From: Gautieria morchelliformis | Taxonomy: Eukaryota > Basidiomycota > Agaricomycetes > Gomphales > Gomphaceae | Assembly: GCA_015179125.1 (NCBI GenBank) | Contig: WHVA01000357.1 | Span: 56,276-120,275, forward strand | DNA: 64,000 nt | Direction of reading: 5' to 3' | In this document: positions 12,344 through 22,996 of the stretch, piece after piece | How the letters are laid out: every line of letters starts with the position of its first letter | How positions within the stretch are numbered: the first letter of the stretch is position 1 | The notes under the pieces: model-generated | Database searches by the model: none | Told to the model about the DNA's origin: nothing | The model's input: the letters and a program-made list of their open reading frames with translations, nothing else | Program-made: the position numbers and the translations under genes

Positions 12344-13365
12344 TATGTGTTTTGGAACCCTTCAAGACTTTGGTGTTATTGCTAACCTCTGTCTATCAGA
12401 ACGTGTCATTTACACGACTAGTAGAATACCAGTTCAATGCAGCAGCACAACTCCGGAAATAATTTAATATTTGTACCTTGGTTGCAATCTGTGTAATAAC
12501 TAGTCCAAGCTATTACAGATAGAAGGCAATGCGTTTCTTAGCTGCACTGAACAATAAACTAAAAGAGTGTGTAGGTTCAAGGACACTATCGGGGTCCAAG
12601 AGTATTCCTTTTAATAAAGAGGGAATAGGCTCCGCAGGAGAGTTTGTAAGTGGATTGGGTCGACCAACGTCAATGCACTGCAATAACGAGAGAGTAATGT
12701 GAAGTGGCTTTCACGCACAACTTGACTTGACTTGTGAAAGTCACTGAACAGGAAAATCAACTGAACAGCTCGTCTCAGGTATTGGAGTGCTAATTGACAA
12801 GAAAATTGATTGCCAACCTCACTCTGTAGAGTTTCACCCAGCGTGTTAGGCTAAGTGGCTAAGCAGTAAAGCAACTACTTAACTAAGAATAGTTACTCTA
12901 AGCAAGAGTAGTATTCTAGTTCGGGTTAGGAACTTAGGTAAGATGTGCAAGTCGCACAAGCTGTGTAGGATAGAAGATGGGTAGATTGATTGCTCAAAGG
13001 CGAGGCAAAAGTCCTCCTTTTATATTGTAATGTACAGGAGCTTAGTAAGCAGGTAGAACCTTCTATCTATTAATGGAATCGGGGAAGAAGCTTGTGGAAG
13101 ATGGAAGAAAGGGTTGGAAGAAACTGGCTGTTTCCAGGGGACTCTACCATGCTTCCTACCAATCAGAGCTTGATTTGTCAGGAATGACTCACTGAAAAGG
13201 GTCATGTGCCATAGCACAGCTTGGCTGAGTCATGTACTCCTGACTCACCAAGTTGTGCCTGTTGGATAACAGCACTTCGGCATACTTACCCAACCCGATG
13301 ACGCGTGCAAGGACAAAGGATAGAGGAGAACAAGGAGCGCAGCAAAGTACAAAGCGCGCTTTTTT
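12344..13365. other. Non-coding, possibly a degraded LTR
   Basis: No gene is recognisable. From about 12580 to 13290 the texture (repeated AGTGGCT, AAGCAG and GGAAG motifs, a GCTTGTGGAAGATGGAAG stretch) resembles the chromovirus LTR at 17258-18725, so this may be a diverged LTR of that kind. I could not define ends or flanking duplications. Confidence 0.3.
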
Positions 13366-13462
13366 CTGTGCTGTCAGCGAAGGGCTCCGAAGGAGTGCCT
13401 TCGCCTGCGAAAGGATTGTCGCTACTTAGACAACCTTTCCATGACACCTTGCACATTACATC
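13366..13462 (+). repeat. Fragment of the TGTCATGA-family LTR
   Basis: The sequence from TGTGCTGTCAGCGAAGGGC to CCTTGCACATTACATC matches the interior of LTR copy A (about 3800-3895) and of copy B (about 34370-34465, reversed). It is interrupted at 13463 by the LTR of gypsy element I, showing that element I inserted into an older LTR. Confidence 0.65.
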
Positions 13463-14019
13463 TGTTACGATATGTTCCTTCATAAGGTTGACCGAGCTCG
13501 GGGGCGAAACCCGAGGTAAGGTCTGAGGTTACGGAGCGAGGTTCTGATAGGGAGGTCAGAGAGGGAGTTGGCTTCAGATTATGTGCTGCGCCGACCCTAT
13601 GCATGAGTCCCAACTTCGGAGGTAAACAAATAAGAGGCGAGGTTTTGCTCAAGAGGCGAAGACTTAGAAACTAACTAAGGATCAAGAGGTACGATAGTTG
13701 ATTTTCAGACTGAGGAGTAGGAATGCATACGGGGGGTTTATATACGAGCGAGGGTAAGGGTCAAGGGCGAGCATATTCGGGGGGGGGGGGGGGTCAGGGA
13801 GAGGTCAGGGCAAAGTAATATACGAATGATGCATGATGGAACGGGATCAGTAACTAAGGGGCTTTGGGCATGGGATCAAGGTCGGATATGAGCTCAAGCT
13901 CGGGCTCCGGCTCCGGCGCAGGATTAGAATCACCAGTACTTGGGCACGAGTATCACAAGGCTCGGGCTCGGAAAAAGGGTTGTACCAGTAAGTAACCGGC
14001 CAAAGGCCGGGTCCTTACA
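13463..14019 (-). repeat. 3' LTR of gypsy element I (TGTTACG / TTACA family)
   Basis: 557 bp beginning TGTTACG on the plus strand and ending CCTTACA, followed at once by a pyrimidine run that is the polypurine tract in the minus direction. It shares internal landmarks with the LTR at 36568-37294 (TTATGTG.TGCGCC and GGGGG(G)TTTATA in the same order). It contains an uninterrupted 15-G run at 13779-13793. Confidence 0.65.
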
Positions 14020-14034
14020 GTATCCCCCCCTTAT
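14020..14034 (-). other. Polypurine tract of gypsy element I
   Basis: GTATCCCCCCCTTAT on the plus strand, a purine tract on the minus strand, abutting the LTR at 14019. It sets the minus orientation of element I. The equivalent tract in element II is at 37295-37311. Confidence 0.65.
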
Positions 14035-14191
14035 GGCCCAGACCCTCGAGGCTGTAATATGAACAAGGTTTGCCTATCCTCGAATCTAGATCCCAGCCTG
14101 ATGTTAAGTAGCCGGAAAGGCGAAGCTTAAATCATAGCCAAGGTTAGATAAAAGGCTGGGTAGGAGGCAGCAAAACCAAGTGCCAACAAAT

Positions 14192-14320
14192 ATGGTGCGC
14201 CCTCAAGTGTTGTTCAACTCTGCCGTCGACGAGAACAGTGCTAGCAACTCTTTTGACCAAACAGTACTATCACCAGAGGATGACTCCTTGGGCGAGGATT
14301 TGCCCGAGGTTCAACCCGAG
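14192..14320 (+). pseudogene. Exon 1 of the antisense Zn2Cys6 ORF, gypsy element I
   Basis: An ATG 172 bp from the LTR opens a 43-codon acidic frame (MVRPQVLF...EVQPE) that ends at a GTTAGT splice donor at 14321. The position and direction match the first exons of the ORFs at 2620 and 37415, which start 180 and 120 bp from their LTRs. The rest of the gene is at about 29333-30411, because the 14.5-kb element (14414-28957) landed in the intron. Sequence similarity of this N-terminus to the other two is weak; assignment rests on position. Confidence 0.5.
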
Positions 14321-14413
14321 GTTAGTCCGAGGTGTAGAGGACAGGAATTATAGGCAGTAGGTTTGGACTTGGTGCTCAAAAGAAGACTAGAAATTAATTC
14401 ACTACAGGATTTC

Positions 14414-14726
14414 TGTAAGGGCGACTCTAAGAGGTGCTCTACTCCCTCAAGCGGCGCCTGAGGTAGAGGAGATCCAAAGCAGTATATAATGAGTCAACAG
14501 TGAGCAGGTAAATACAAGACAGCGCACCTGAGGTAGAGGAGATCCAAAGAGAACAGAGTGAGGATCTCCTTACCTCAGCGATGAACTATATAGCTGCTAC
14601 ACAATGACATAAGCAAGCCAACATAACTGGCAGTGACACAGGAAGGGATAGGGGAGGATACAATGAAGAAGATGTGAGGAAGGGAAATAAAAGGAAATAA
14701 AAGGCAGGACAGGTGGTCCCCTGACA
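14414..14726 (-). repeat. Left LTR of the 14.5-kb element
   Basis: 313 bp, TGTAAGGGC to CCCCTGACA, with GTAGAGGAGATCCAAAG occurring twice around a TATATAA motif. It is almost identical to 28645-28957 (for example GGCGCCTGAGG versus GGCACCTGAGG). Preceded by target duplication ATTTC at 14409-14413. Confidence 0.85.
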
Positions 14727-17257
14727 TCACCCCCCTCTAGAATGCGACGTCCCGGCGCATGAGGTTCCAGGGACAAGTCGGTGCTTGGCAATCCAAAACA
14801 GGTGGGAGCTGGAGGAGGTACAAGGGGCACAAATGGCAAGCAGAGTGGCAGGGCAGTGCGTGGCCACAATAGGCGCTTGGAAGGGTGCCTCGGAGGCGGC
14901 ACATGCGGGCCAGGGGCATGAAGCAAGCTGAAGGGGGCAGTGGGAGGCATGACAGCGGTGTGCAGCAGACACGGCAAGGCCACGGTGGGAGTGTGAACTG
15001 GGCACAGAGTGTGTGGGACGTGCAGCCTGCAGGGGCATCTCCGGTGGACCTAAGGGTGGAGACACAGGTGCTGTGGCTCGTTCCGTGTGCGTACAGCTTC
15101 ATGACGATGACATTGCAAGAGCGTGATGAGATTGGGCCTCTCGTCGCACACATTGACCCCCTAGCAGCTCCAAGAATTGGAAGACGGCCCAAACTTGTTC
15201 CAGGTGAAAGCGACGTCATGGCATGTTGCGGAAAGCATGCACCAACCTCTGGATGCCTTGGCACGTCCCAGAAGCTCTTAGGCCACGATGCTCAATGCGT
15301 AATGCGGAGGGCCAATGCGCGTGCTCGCGCTGCTCCGCCCTACACCCCTCAGCCCACCACATCCCGTCGAAGGGCCATGTGCGCTCCTTCTGCAACCCCC
15401 ATGCCGCATGCCGCGCGTCAGGCTCTTGAGGCAGTGGGCGCACAACGTGGCATGTGCGCGAGCATGCACGTTGACCCAACGCACCGTAGGACGGGCACGG
15501 GTGGCATGTCTGTGAAGCAGGGCGAGTGGTGTGGGTGCATGCCTTTGGCACCTTCTCCTCCTCTCCAGGATGCGTTGTCCCAATGCATTTCCTCTGGGAC
15601 AGGGGTTCCTTGAGAGGGAACGCCGTCGAAGACGCAGTACCTCGTGTCTCGTGGGGCCTGACACACAGGGCTTGTGCGGACGGGCATACGTCTGTACAAG
15701 TCACGCGGCTCGTCGTGGCCTGTGCAGGCGGCGGCATGGTGTATCCACACGCGAGGGTTATCCACGTCGAGCTGCAGCGCTACACCCATAGGTGGGGGCA
15801 TTCCGTGGAGGCCTGGTGGCAGCCACGGTCGCGTAGAACGTGCCCGTGTGGGCCTTCAGTCTGCCATCGGACGCCTTGCCCTGTCTTGGGCATGCGGAAG
15901 CACCTCTGTCATGTGTGCGCAGCGCCTTCATGCACCATGTGATGCAGTCGCGCGCGTGCGGGGGGTGTCAAGGACGTTCGGGCAACACCGTCATGGCGTG
16001 GGTTGAGGCGTCTCCTGGGTGCGGGCTGGGACACGCAAGGCCCCCGTCCGCACTGCCAGTGGGCGTACGGGAGTCTGTGCGAGTTCTGGCGGGTGCAAGG
16101 CAAGGCTCGCTGCAGCATGCAGCATGGGGTGGTGGAGTGCCATGCACATGGGCACGTGTGGCGTTGTCCATGCACCGAAGCACTGCCATACCTTGCGTGT
16201 GCGTGCGTGGGGCTGTGCATAAGCGTGCAGCAGGCTCAGAGGCATGCGGGGACGCGGGGACGAGCGGTACGCATGGGGAGTTGCGTGACAGGTGCGCGGC
16301 GTGCTGAACGCTGTCGGGAGCAGGACGACATCTGGGGCATGCAATGTGGGACATCCACGGGGATGTCAGGGCATGCGTGGCTGGGAGGACTTGGGTATTA
16401 TCGGTGCAGGAGCACGGGAACGTGCGCCCAGCGCAGAGTGGGGGAAACTCTCACCCCCTCTCTATGGTGCGTCGACCCGACGCACGTTTAAGTCGCCACC
16501 GCCTTGACGCACGTCTACCCCGACGCAAGCTGTCCTTGCCTGATCCCTGACCTGTGCTACCCCATGCTCGTGGATGGAGCCTACCCGGCCCATCAACCCA
16601 CGGGTCAGAGGGCGTGCACGGGGAGGGCTTAGACCGGAGGGACGCTGTGCCTATCCCCGGGTGCAGTGGACCGTTCCACCGACGCGTGGTAGCCCAGGAC
16701 CGCGCCGATGTGGTGGATGCGCAGGCGTAGGCGACTGAGGGGCTCTGCAGTCTTCACAGCCTGCGCCAGAATTAGGTACCCTCTCTCTCACTGGAGTTCA
16801 ACCTCAAGCATTGCGTTCCCTCCGCGTCCAAGTCACGAGGCGACGGACGACGGCAGGCTCCACAGCATCGTGTGTGACGTATACACCTCGCACACAATGC
16901 CGATAGAGTTTCTGGCTGTCCTCTGTGCTTCCCAGGGCTGCAGATCGCTCCTTCTCGGTCCTCGGGGCCATCGCAGGGTGCGCCCCGAGGCGTACCGAGT
17001 GCTCGACGTAAACGTTGACACGTGCTGGGTCCGTACTGGCCTGGGCATACACGTGCGTGACAGGCGGTGTGCGCAAGTAGAAATGGACGTGCGGGCACCT
17101 GGCTACGCGGTTGGAAGAGCCGATGTAGGCGGCCTGGGCGGATGGCCTCGGACTGCGTTGCATGCCCCATCTCTGGTCGGGGGTTTCGCGCGTAGCCATG
17201 GCTCGCTGGAGGTGACGGCATCCTGCCTGAGACATGTGGCATGCGCAAGGCGTGCAC
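14727..17257. other. GC-rich, CpG-rich interior of the LARD-like element (left half)
   Basis: About 2.5 kb of strikingly GC-rich sequence full of CATGCG, GTGCG and GGCATG words, unlike its AT-leaning neighbours. Long open frames occur in all six frames (for example 14885-15613 plus), as expected when stop codons are depleted by composition. None has recognisable motifs, and opposite-strand frames are equally long, so I do not call genes here. Confidence 0.6.
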
Positions 17258-18725
17258 TGTTTTGGAACCAGTTGAACTAAACGTAAAACTGTGGTGTTAA
17301 ACACAATTCTAAAGTTCAATCAGAGATTTGACTTTACAAGCACACGCAAGCTTTGAAACTATTTTAACGGAGAACCCAATTAAGAAATTATACTCCGGTG
17401 AACAATCAGAATCAGTATTGGTACAGGAAGTGTAGCAATAGAGATTTAACTGAACACGTGTAGTTCTTAGATTGTGCAATACTTTGTGAGGTCAAAGAAA
17501 GTTATTAGGCGTCCAAGGGTCCAGATACTTTAACGGGGAAAGCTACCTAGAGTCTTAGGACCGCGGGTCGAGTGGATTAAAGACAACAATAATCCCCAAG
17601 ACGTGAAAAGATAGTTCTGCGCTTGAACTCTTCCTCAGTTCAAGCATGTCACTATTCTTGTGGCTTTTCTGGTTTTCCAACTCAACAAACGTAGGATATT
17701 AACTCACTTACCCTGAGTTAGGTTAATATCTGCAGTGCGTTGATTGATCAAGAAAGATCAATTACTCAAAAGGCTATTAACCCACTTAACTCAGAGTTAA
17801 GTTAATAAACTATTGTGTGAATTGAATAACTAATAACCAAGTCTATTAGATCACTGCTCAGAGTGGCGTCTAATGGTACAGGATTACTAATCAGTTACTC
17901 TTAGTAATGTTGCTGTTCGCAGCGCGATTATTCAGAGCCTGCTGCAATTAAAATAGAGCACTCTTGTACTACTCAGAGCCAATCAGAGTTGCTGCAATCT
18001 TAGACTGTAGCCAAGTCAGTGAGCCAGTACTTCGGTACAAGGCTGTGTTGAAGTCACACTTCAGTTACTCAAGGTATGAGTGGTTTGGGTGAAAGATGAT
18101 TGATTGCTTCACTGCTAAAACTGCAGGCTATTTATACTGCATCTATCTAGCTTATGTAACTATTGCCAGGAACCTTGTAGAGGCTTCTACTACTGTGAAG
18201 AACCTTGTGGAAGCTTAGAGAAGCTTCAGGAAAGGTTTGGAAACTATTGGAAGGCTGTGGAAGGTTCTATTGCTATATTGGGTTAAAGTCACAGCTCTGT
18301 GACAGTAAAGCTAAGAGTATGTAAGAAACTCCCACGCTCATGTGATTATCATGTGACGAAGGGAAGTCATGTGACTTCATGCTGGATTGAGGTCATGTGA
18401 TTGTCAGGTGACCATAGATAATCAAGTGACTTTGAGGTCAGGTGATTGTCAGGTGACTGTAGATAATCAGGTGACTTTGAGGTCAGGTGATTGTCAGGTG
18501 ACTGTGGATGATCAGGTGACTTTGAGCTGTTTTTGACGTCATGTGATAGTCATGTGACCGTGGGGGATTCTTAGCTAAACTATCAAGAGATTGTTGTATC
18601 TTGTGGACCCAATGTGAGTGTAGCATAGAAATATTAATACAACCTTCCTTGAGGACATTTGAAACTAATTAACTACCTAGCAAATGTTCATAAATAGGTA
18701 GCTACTTTGTGGACGATCCCTAACA
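17258..18725 (-). repeat. Probable 3' LTR of the nested chromovirus
   Basis: Composition changes abruptly at 17258. The block runs from TGTTTTGG to CCCTAACA (minus-strand start TGTTAGGGATCG), immediately followed by a pyrimidine run ACTATCCCCCCTTTC that is a polypurine tract on the minus strand. Length about 1.47 kb. No second copy of this LTR is in the window, so the ends rest on the TG/CA rule and the tract. It contains a 45-bp minisatellite at about 18390-18530. Confidence 0.55.
18390..18530. repeat. Minisatellite, 45-bp unit x3
   Basis: Three successive units of the form GAGGTCAGGTGATTGTCAGG TGACT...GATAATCAGGTGACTTT, each built from the shorter word GTCA(T/G)GTGA. Located inside the putative LTR, where such repeats could reflect slippage or repeated protein-binding sites. 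Confidence 0.7.
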
Positions 18726-19037
18726 CTATCCCCCCTTTCAAATGTTCGCTTTAGACCAATTCTACATCTTCAAAATTCACTGAAGAATTCCTGGAAGGTG
18801 CTGGTGTGCAGGGTACTGGTCAGAGTTGATGCGAGTATTGAAAGATGGTTTTGGAGACAAGTAGTCGATAGTAGAAGGATGAATAAAATAGGGATAACCG
18901 AGGGCGGCCTGTTCTTCGAATAGCTGCGCAAAGGAAGGCTGCCATTTAATGACTTGCTTGTTATGGTCGTTATGCTCGGTGTCGATGATAGGATGGATAG
19001 AGGAACAGTGAGCTTTGTTAGAAATTCTCCTTGAGAG

Positions 19038-19741
19038 TCAAATTGCTAGGAGATGAGTCACGAGTCCTCTTGCGACTCTGTCGCTCCGTACGGACTCCAA
19101 GAGTGTAAGTTTTGGTTCAAGCCAATGCTCATGTTCGGCTTCATTGGAAATAGTCGTAGTATAACGAGTACGAGTGTTGAAACTCATATCTTCGCTGTAA
19201 CGACGTCTGAGGGCCTCATAGAAGGGAAACTTTGTGGTGAGGTCCATGTATGCGTCATCTTCGTCGTCCTTGATGCTGAGCAAGGTCTTGCCAGGTTCGA
19301 GAGGCCACTTCCAGGTGCAGTCCTCGAGATCGACGCAGTTTTCTTTTGCTTTAGCAGTCCACGCGGTGAGTTGATGGCTGTCTGCTGCCACCTTTCAATC
19401 CACGACTCTATTTCGCTTTTCTCTCCAGGTATTTTCAAGAAATTGAAAGTGAGGTAATTGTCGGGTGGAATGGGAGCGCATATCATGCTGATTTCCTGAT
19501 ATTGTTCATCAGGAATGGTGAGTGGGAGTGTATTGGAATCAACATCTCCTTTCCAGCCTGCGGCGGCGGCAAGGATGTATCGACACTTCATGCGCACGGC
19601 TTCCCAGATACTGTCTGCAAGTTCAGGACGGAGGTAGACATAAGTCTTTCCAAATAGGAAGACAGTCGTCCAGTCGTGATGTCCAGGTTTGTAGTATTCA
19701 AAGTTGTCGGTGTGCTGGAACTCGAACTGAGGCATGGACAC
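19038..19741 (-). pseudogene. Extra ORF downstream of integrase in the nested chromovirus (unknown)
   Basis: Between the integrase stop (20003) and the 3' LTR (18725) lies a minus-strand frame beginning MSMPQFEFQHTDNFEYY and continuing through WTTVFLFGKTYVYLRPEL, CAPIPPDNYLTFNFLKIPG and, after a single frameshift near 19380, CTWKWPLEPGKTLL and FPFYEALRRRYSED. If joined it would be about 230 residues, with no signal peptide or membrane segment visible. It occupies the position where some gypsy elements carry env, but nothing here resembles an envelope protein. I do not recognise the family. The coherent amino-acid texture over two frames argues that it is a real, recently broken gene. Confidence 0.5.
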
Positions 19742-20002
19742 CGTGGCTTGAACAACTTTGTTTCCATGTGTGAGAGTTGATAGTCGATTGATGTTACAGG
19801 TGGGAAAAGAGACATGGAGAGAGATGGATAAGATTTCGATTGAGCGACACTAGATAGTTGAGAGACTGTTTTTTGGATTTTTCAAGAGTTCTTTCTGATT
19901 TTTATGCGTTTTCTTGGACTAGATAATTATATTCGTACACGGTTTTTCAAGACACGAAAACTGAGAGAAGGTTCTAGGTGAGTCTGATCAGCTCTAGAGT
20001 CT

Positions 20003-21650
20003 TCATTTCCTTCCTTGACTTTCGTCCCATTCTCGCACAACGTCCGGTGCGTTTTTCAAATGTTTTCGTGTTAACCATTCATCGAATTGAGGTCCATATC
20101 CAATGAATCTGGTCAATAATTCTTCGGTACGTCTTCCGTTTCTCGCAGCTCTCCAGCGAGACTTGATGATTTTCTCCACTTCATACTCAGGTACTTCGGA
20201 GAAATCAGCCCTATCGAGATGCTTCCTGGGACGATCTCCAAATTCTACCGGTGAGTCATTGTATTTCTCAAGGTGTGCCACGTTTAGCACAGGATGTAGT
20301 CCATATGATGCAGGCATCCTCAGCCGGTACGTGATAGGACTAATTTTTTCTAGAACTTCGAAAGGTCCATCATAGCGCATCTGGAGCTTTCGTCCTAGCC
20401 CACGCTTATTTTTCAATAAGGCTAAGGTGTGTGGATTTATTACAACTTGATCTCCAACTTCAAATTCGCTGATAAGCCGGTTTCGGTTGTAATTCTTTTG
20501 CTGCGCAACTTGAGAAAATTGTATAGCCTCCTTGGCTTGTGACCTGTGAGTATCAAATTTTTCCATGAATTCCTTGGCTTTCTCGCTCTCAAACATCTCT
20601 GTTTCAGACGAGGGGTCCTGTTCGCTAAACTCCGGACGTGCAACTGCTTCGATCGGCTGGTGCAACAAGGTCGACTCAGTCAGGGGCTGGTATCCGTAGA
20701 GTAGGAATGCAGGTGAGAAATTCGTTGCTGAATGTGGAGTGGTGTTGTATGCAAGGCTAAATCCGTTAAGTAGGGTAGACCAGTCGTTCAAGCTGGAATT
20801 GACATATGTTCGCAACCCAACTTCAAGGATTTGGTTCATAACCTCAGTTTGTCCGTCCGCCTGGGGATGGTGAGCCGTAGTGAGTGCCCTTTTCATTTGT
20901 AATTTCTCACAGATGACCTTCCAGAATGATCCGGTCCATTTGGAATAACGATCAGTTATGATCTGTCTGGGTAAGCCATACTTGGTGACTACATGCGTGA
21001 AAAATAATAGGGCCGTTTGCTCCTCATTGACCGTACTCTTTGTAGGGATAAAGATGGCGTATTTGGTGAGTTTATCCACTACTACAAGTATGTTATCGAA
21101 ACCACTGCTGAGGGGGAGCTCAGGAATAAAGTCCATGCTCACGACTTCAAAGGGTCGTTCCGGAATCGGTATTGGTTGGAGCAGTCCTACGGGTGCGTGT
21201 TTCCGTGGTTTAGCCTTCTGACAGATATCACAGCTAACAATGAATCGTTTCAAGTGTCTACTCATTTTAGGCCAGTAGTACACGCTTGCTAATCGATTGT
21301 AGGTCTTGTGATACCCAGCATGCGCCGCTTCAGTAAGTTTGTCATGTGTTTCGCTCATGATTTCCACTTGCTGATTTTTTGGTACACATAGCCTTCGATT
21401 TCCATTCCAGTCTTCGAAGAATAACAGTCCATTGTCATCTTCTGAAAATAATGGTTGGCTAGGTGTGTTCCAGTTCTCTGTTCCGCGTAATTCCTTCTGA
21501 TCCTACTGAAGTAAGGATCGGAATCATATCCTGTTGTGAACTTACTGATCTCTTCTGATGCCAGAGCAGCTTGTAAGTTGAAAGATCGTGAGCCTGTGTA
21601 GCTGATGTTTAGATTTTTATTTTTTACAGGTTCGGCGATTGCAAGCTGAC
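20003..21650 (-). pseudogene. Chromovirus integrase with C-terminal chromodomain
   Basis: The main open frame (20003-21367, 454 codons) carries an HHCC zinc site (HAGYH around residues 16-20, CDIC at 46-49), the catalytic triad as MDF (D79), TDR (D139) and QTEVMN (E175), and a chromodomain-like end at about residues 395-445 (YEVEKIIKSR, ELLTRFIGYGPQFDEWL). The integrase core is uninterrupted. Upstream, the linker WNTPSQPLFSEDD...LCVPKNQQVEIMSE is in frame with it, but a frameshift near 21510 separates it from the RNase H part. In chromoviruses the chromodomain steers integration to heterochromatin. Confidence 0.85.
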
Positions 21651-22996
21651 TTCTGTCTCGAAAATTGAAGGTAAGGCTCGTGCATTTTCATCTTCAAATT
21701 CTGCTACTAATCGAAGTGTTCTGGCTTCGAAATCAGGAGCTATTTCCGAGTAGAGATCGGTGAGTGAGTCTTGTTCTGGACTCAAGACTGTGTGCGTTGA
21801 TTTATCTACCACAGGACCATCTTGATGTGGTACGTTTCGTCGAAGTCGTGAAATAGGGTCTACGTTTGAGTGTACTCGTCCGGCACGATGTACGATCTTG
21901 AGGTCAGGGTAGGCTGCGAATACAGTTCCCCATGTGAGTAGTCTTCTATTCACGTTTTGAAAGGTTCGACTCCAAACTAATGCTGCGTGGTCTGTGATAG
22001 CCGTAATCTTTTCTCCTTCAATGTAGGGCTGGAACTTGACTAACCATCTCTCAGTGCCAATGCTTCTCGTTCTGTTGGTGAGTAGTTTCGTTCTGCTGGT
22101 TTAAGTGTTCTAGACCAGTAGGCTATCACTCTTTCTACATTGACCACTGTATCTTCAAAGTTCTGATTCCAATTCTCATTAGGTACCAGTTCTTCTGTAT
22201 TAGAGACAGAGATTACGAGTTGTGGGACAGGTTTCTTAGACATGAATGCCGCTTGTAATTTATCATAGGCCTTGGTGCCCTTTAAATCACGGATTTTTAT
22301 TGGCTGGACTTGCTGCAGAATAGCTGCAATTCCGACATCACATGCCTCTGAATAAACTCTATATCCCAACCCAGGAATAGCATAAGCTCTAATGGGGGAG
22401 CTCACTAGTGCAAGTTTTGCAAGTTCAAATGCTTCTTGCTGAGTTTGAGTCCATTCCCAGTGAGCTTCCTTTTTCAATAGTTCAAATAAGGGAGCTACTA
22501 TCCATGCATAGAAGGGGATGTATGCAGAAAAATAAACCATCATTCCAAGGAAGGTTTGTAATTCATGCAAATTTTTCGGTTCTGCTAGTTCTAATATTGC
22601 ATCCACCTTTTCTTTATGAGTGGAAAGTCCTAACCTTGACACTTTTTGTCCCAATAGCATTAGAGACTGAAATGCTATATGACATTTGGCAGGTGCTAAG
22701 GTGAGTCCTGACTTTGAAATAGCTCTAAAGACTTGATCCAAATGCTGGAGGTGATCATCAAAGGTTTTAGAGTAGATTACAATGTCATCAATATAGACTA
22801 GTGAAAATATCCATAGAAATGGTGCAAGGACATTCTGCATCACACGTTGGAAGGCACTCGGGCCGTTTCTGTATCCAAAAGGCAAATGTCTGAATTGGTA
22901 CAGGCCTCGGTGTGTTCTGAAAGCAGTTTTCTCCTTGGCATCATCAGCTAATTTTAGCTGGGTGAACCCTGATAAGGATCTAAGGTGGTAAGCCAT
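21624..22996 (-). pseudogene. Chromovirus reverse transcriptase (C-terminal part) and RNase H
   Basis: The frame 22040-22996 holds the RT palm with FRTHRGLYQFRHLPFGYRNG, the catalytic YIDD box (VYIDDIVIYSKT) and HLQHLDQVF, then the RNase H start (YRVYSEACDVGIAAIL). A stop near 22040 and another break precede the RNase H/tether end at 21624-21953 (NRRLLTWGTVFAAY, RAGRVHSNVDPISRLRR). A one-base loss near 22990 shifts it out of frame with the upstream protease-RT frame. Confidence 0.85.

Noticed and set aside
14885..15613. 242-codon plus-strand frame in the GC-rich block
   Set aside because: Equally long frames exist on the opposite strand and in other frames; Cys/His/Arg-rich low-information content; explained by GC-rich composition with few stop codons.
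18390..18530. CRISPR-like regular repeats
   Set aside because: Contiguous 45-bp tandem units with no unique spacers, in a eukaryotic LTR; an ordinary minisatellite.
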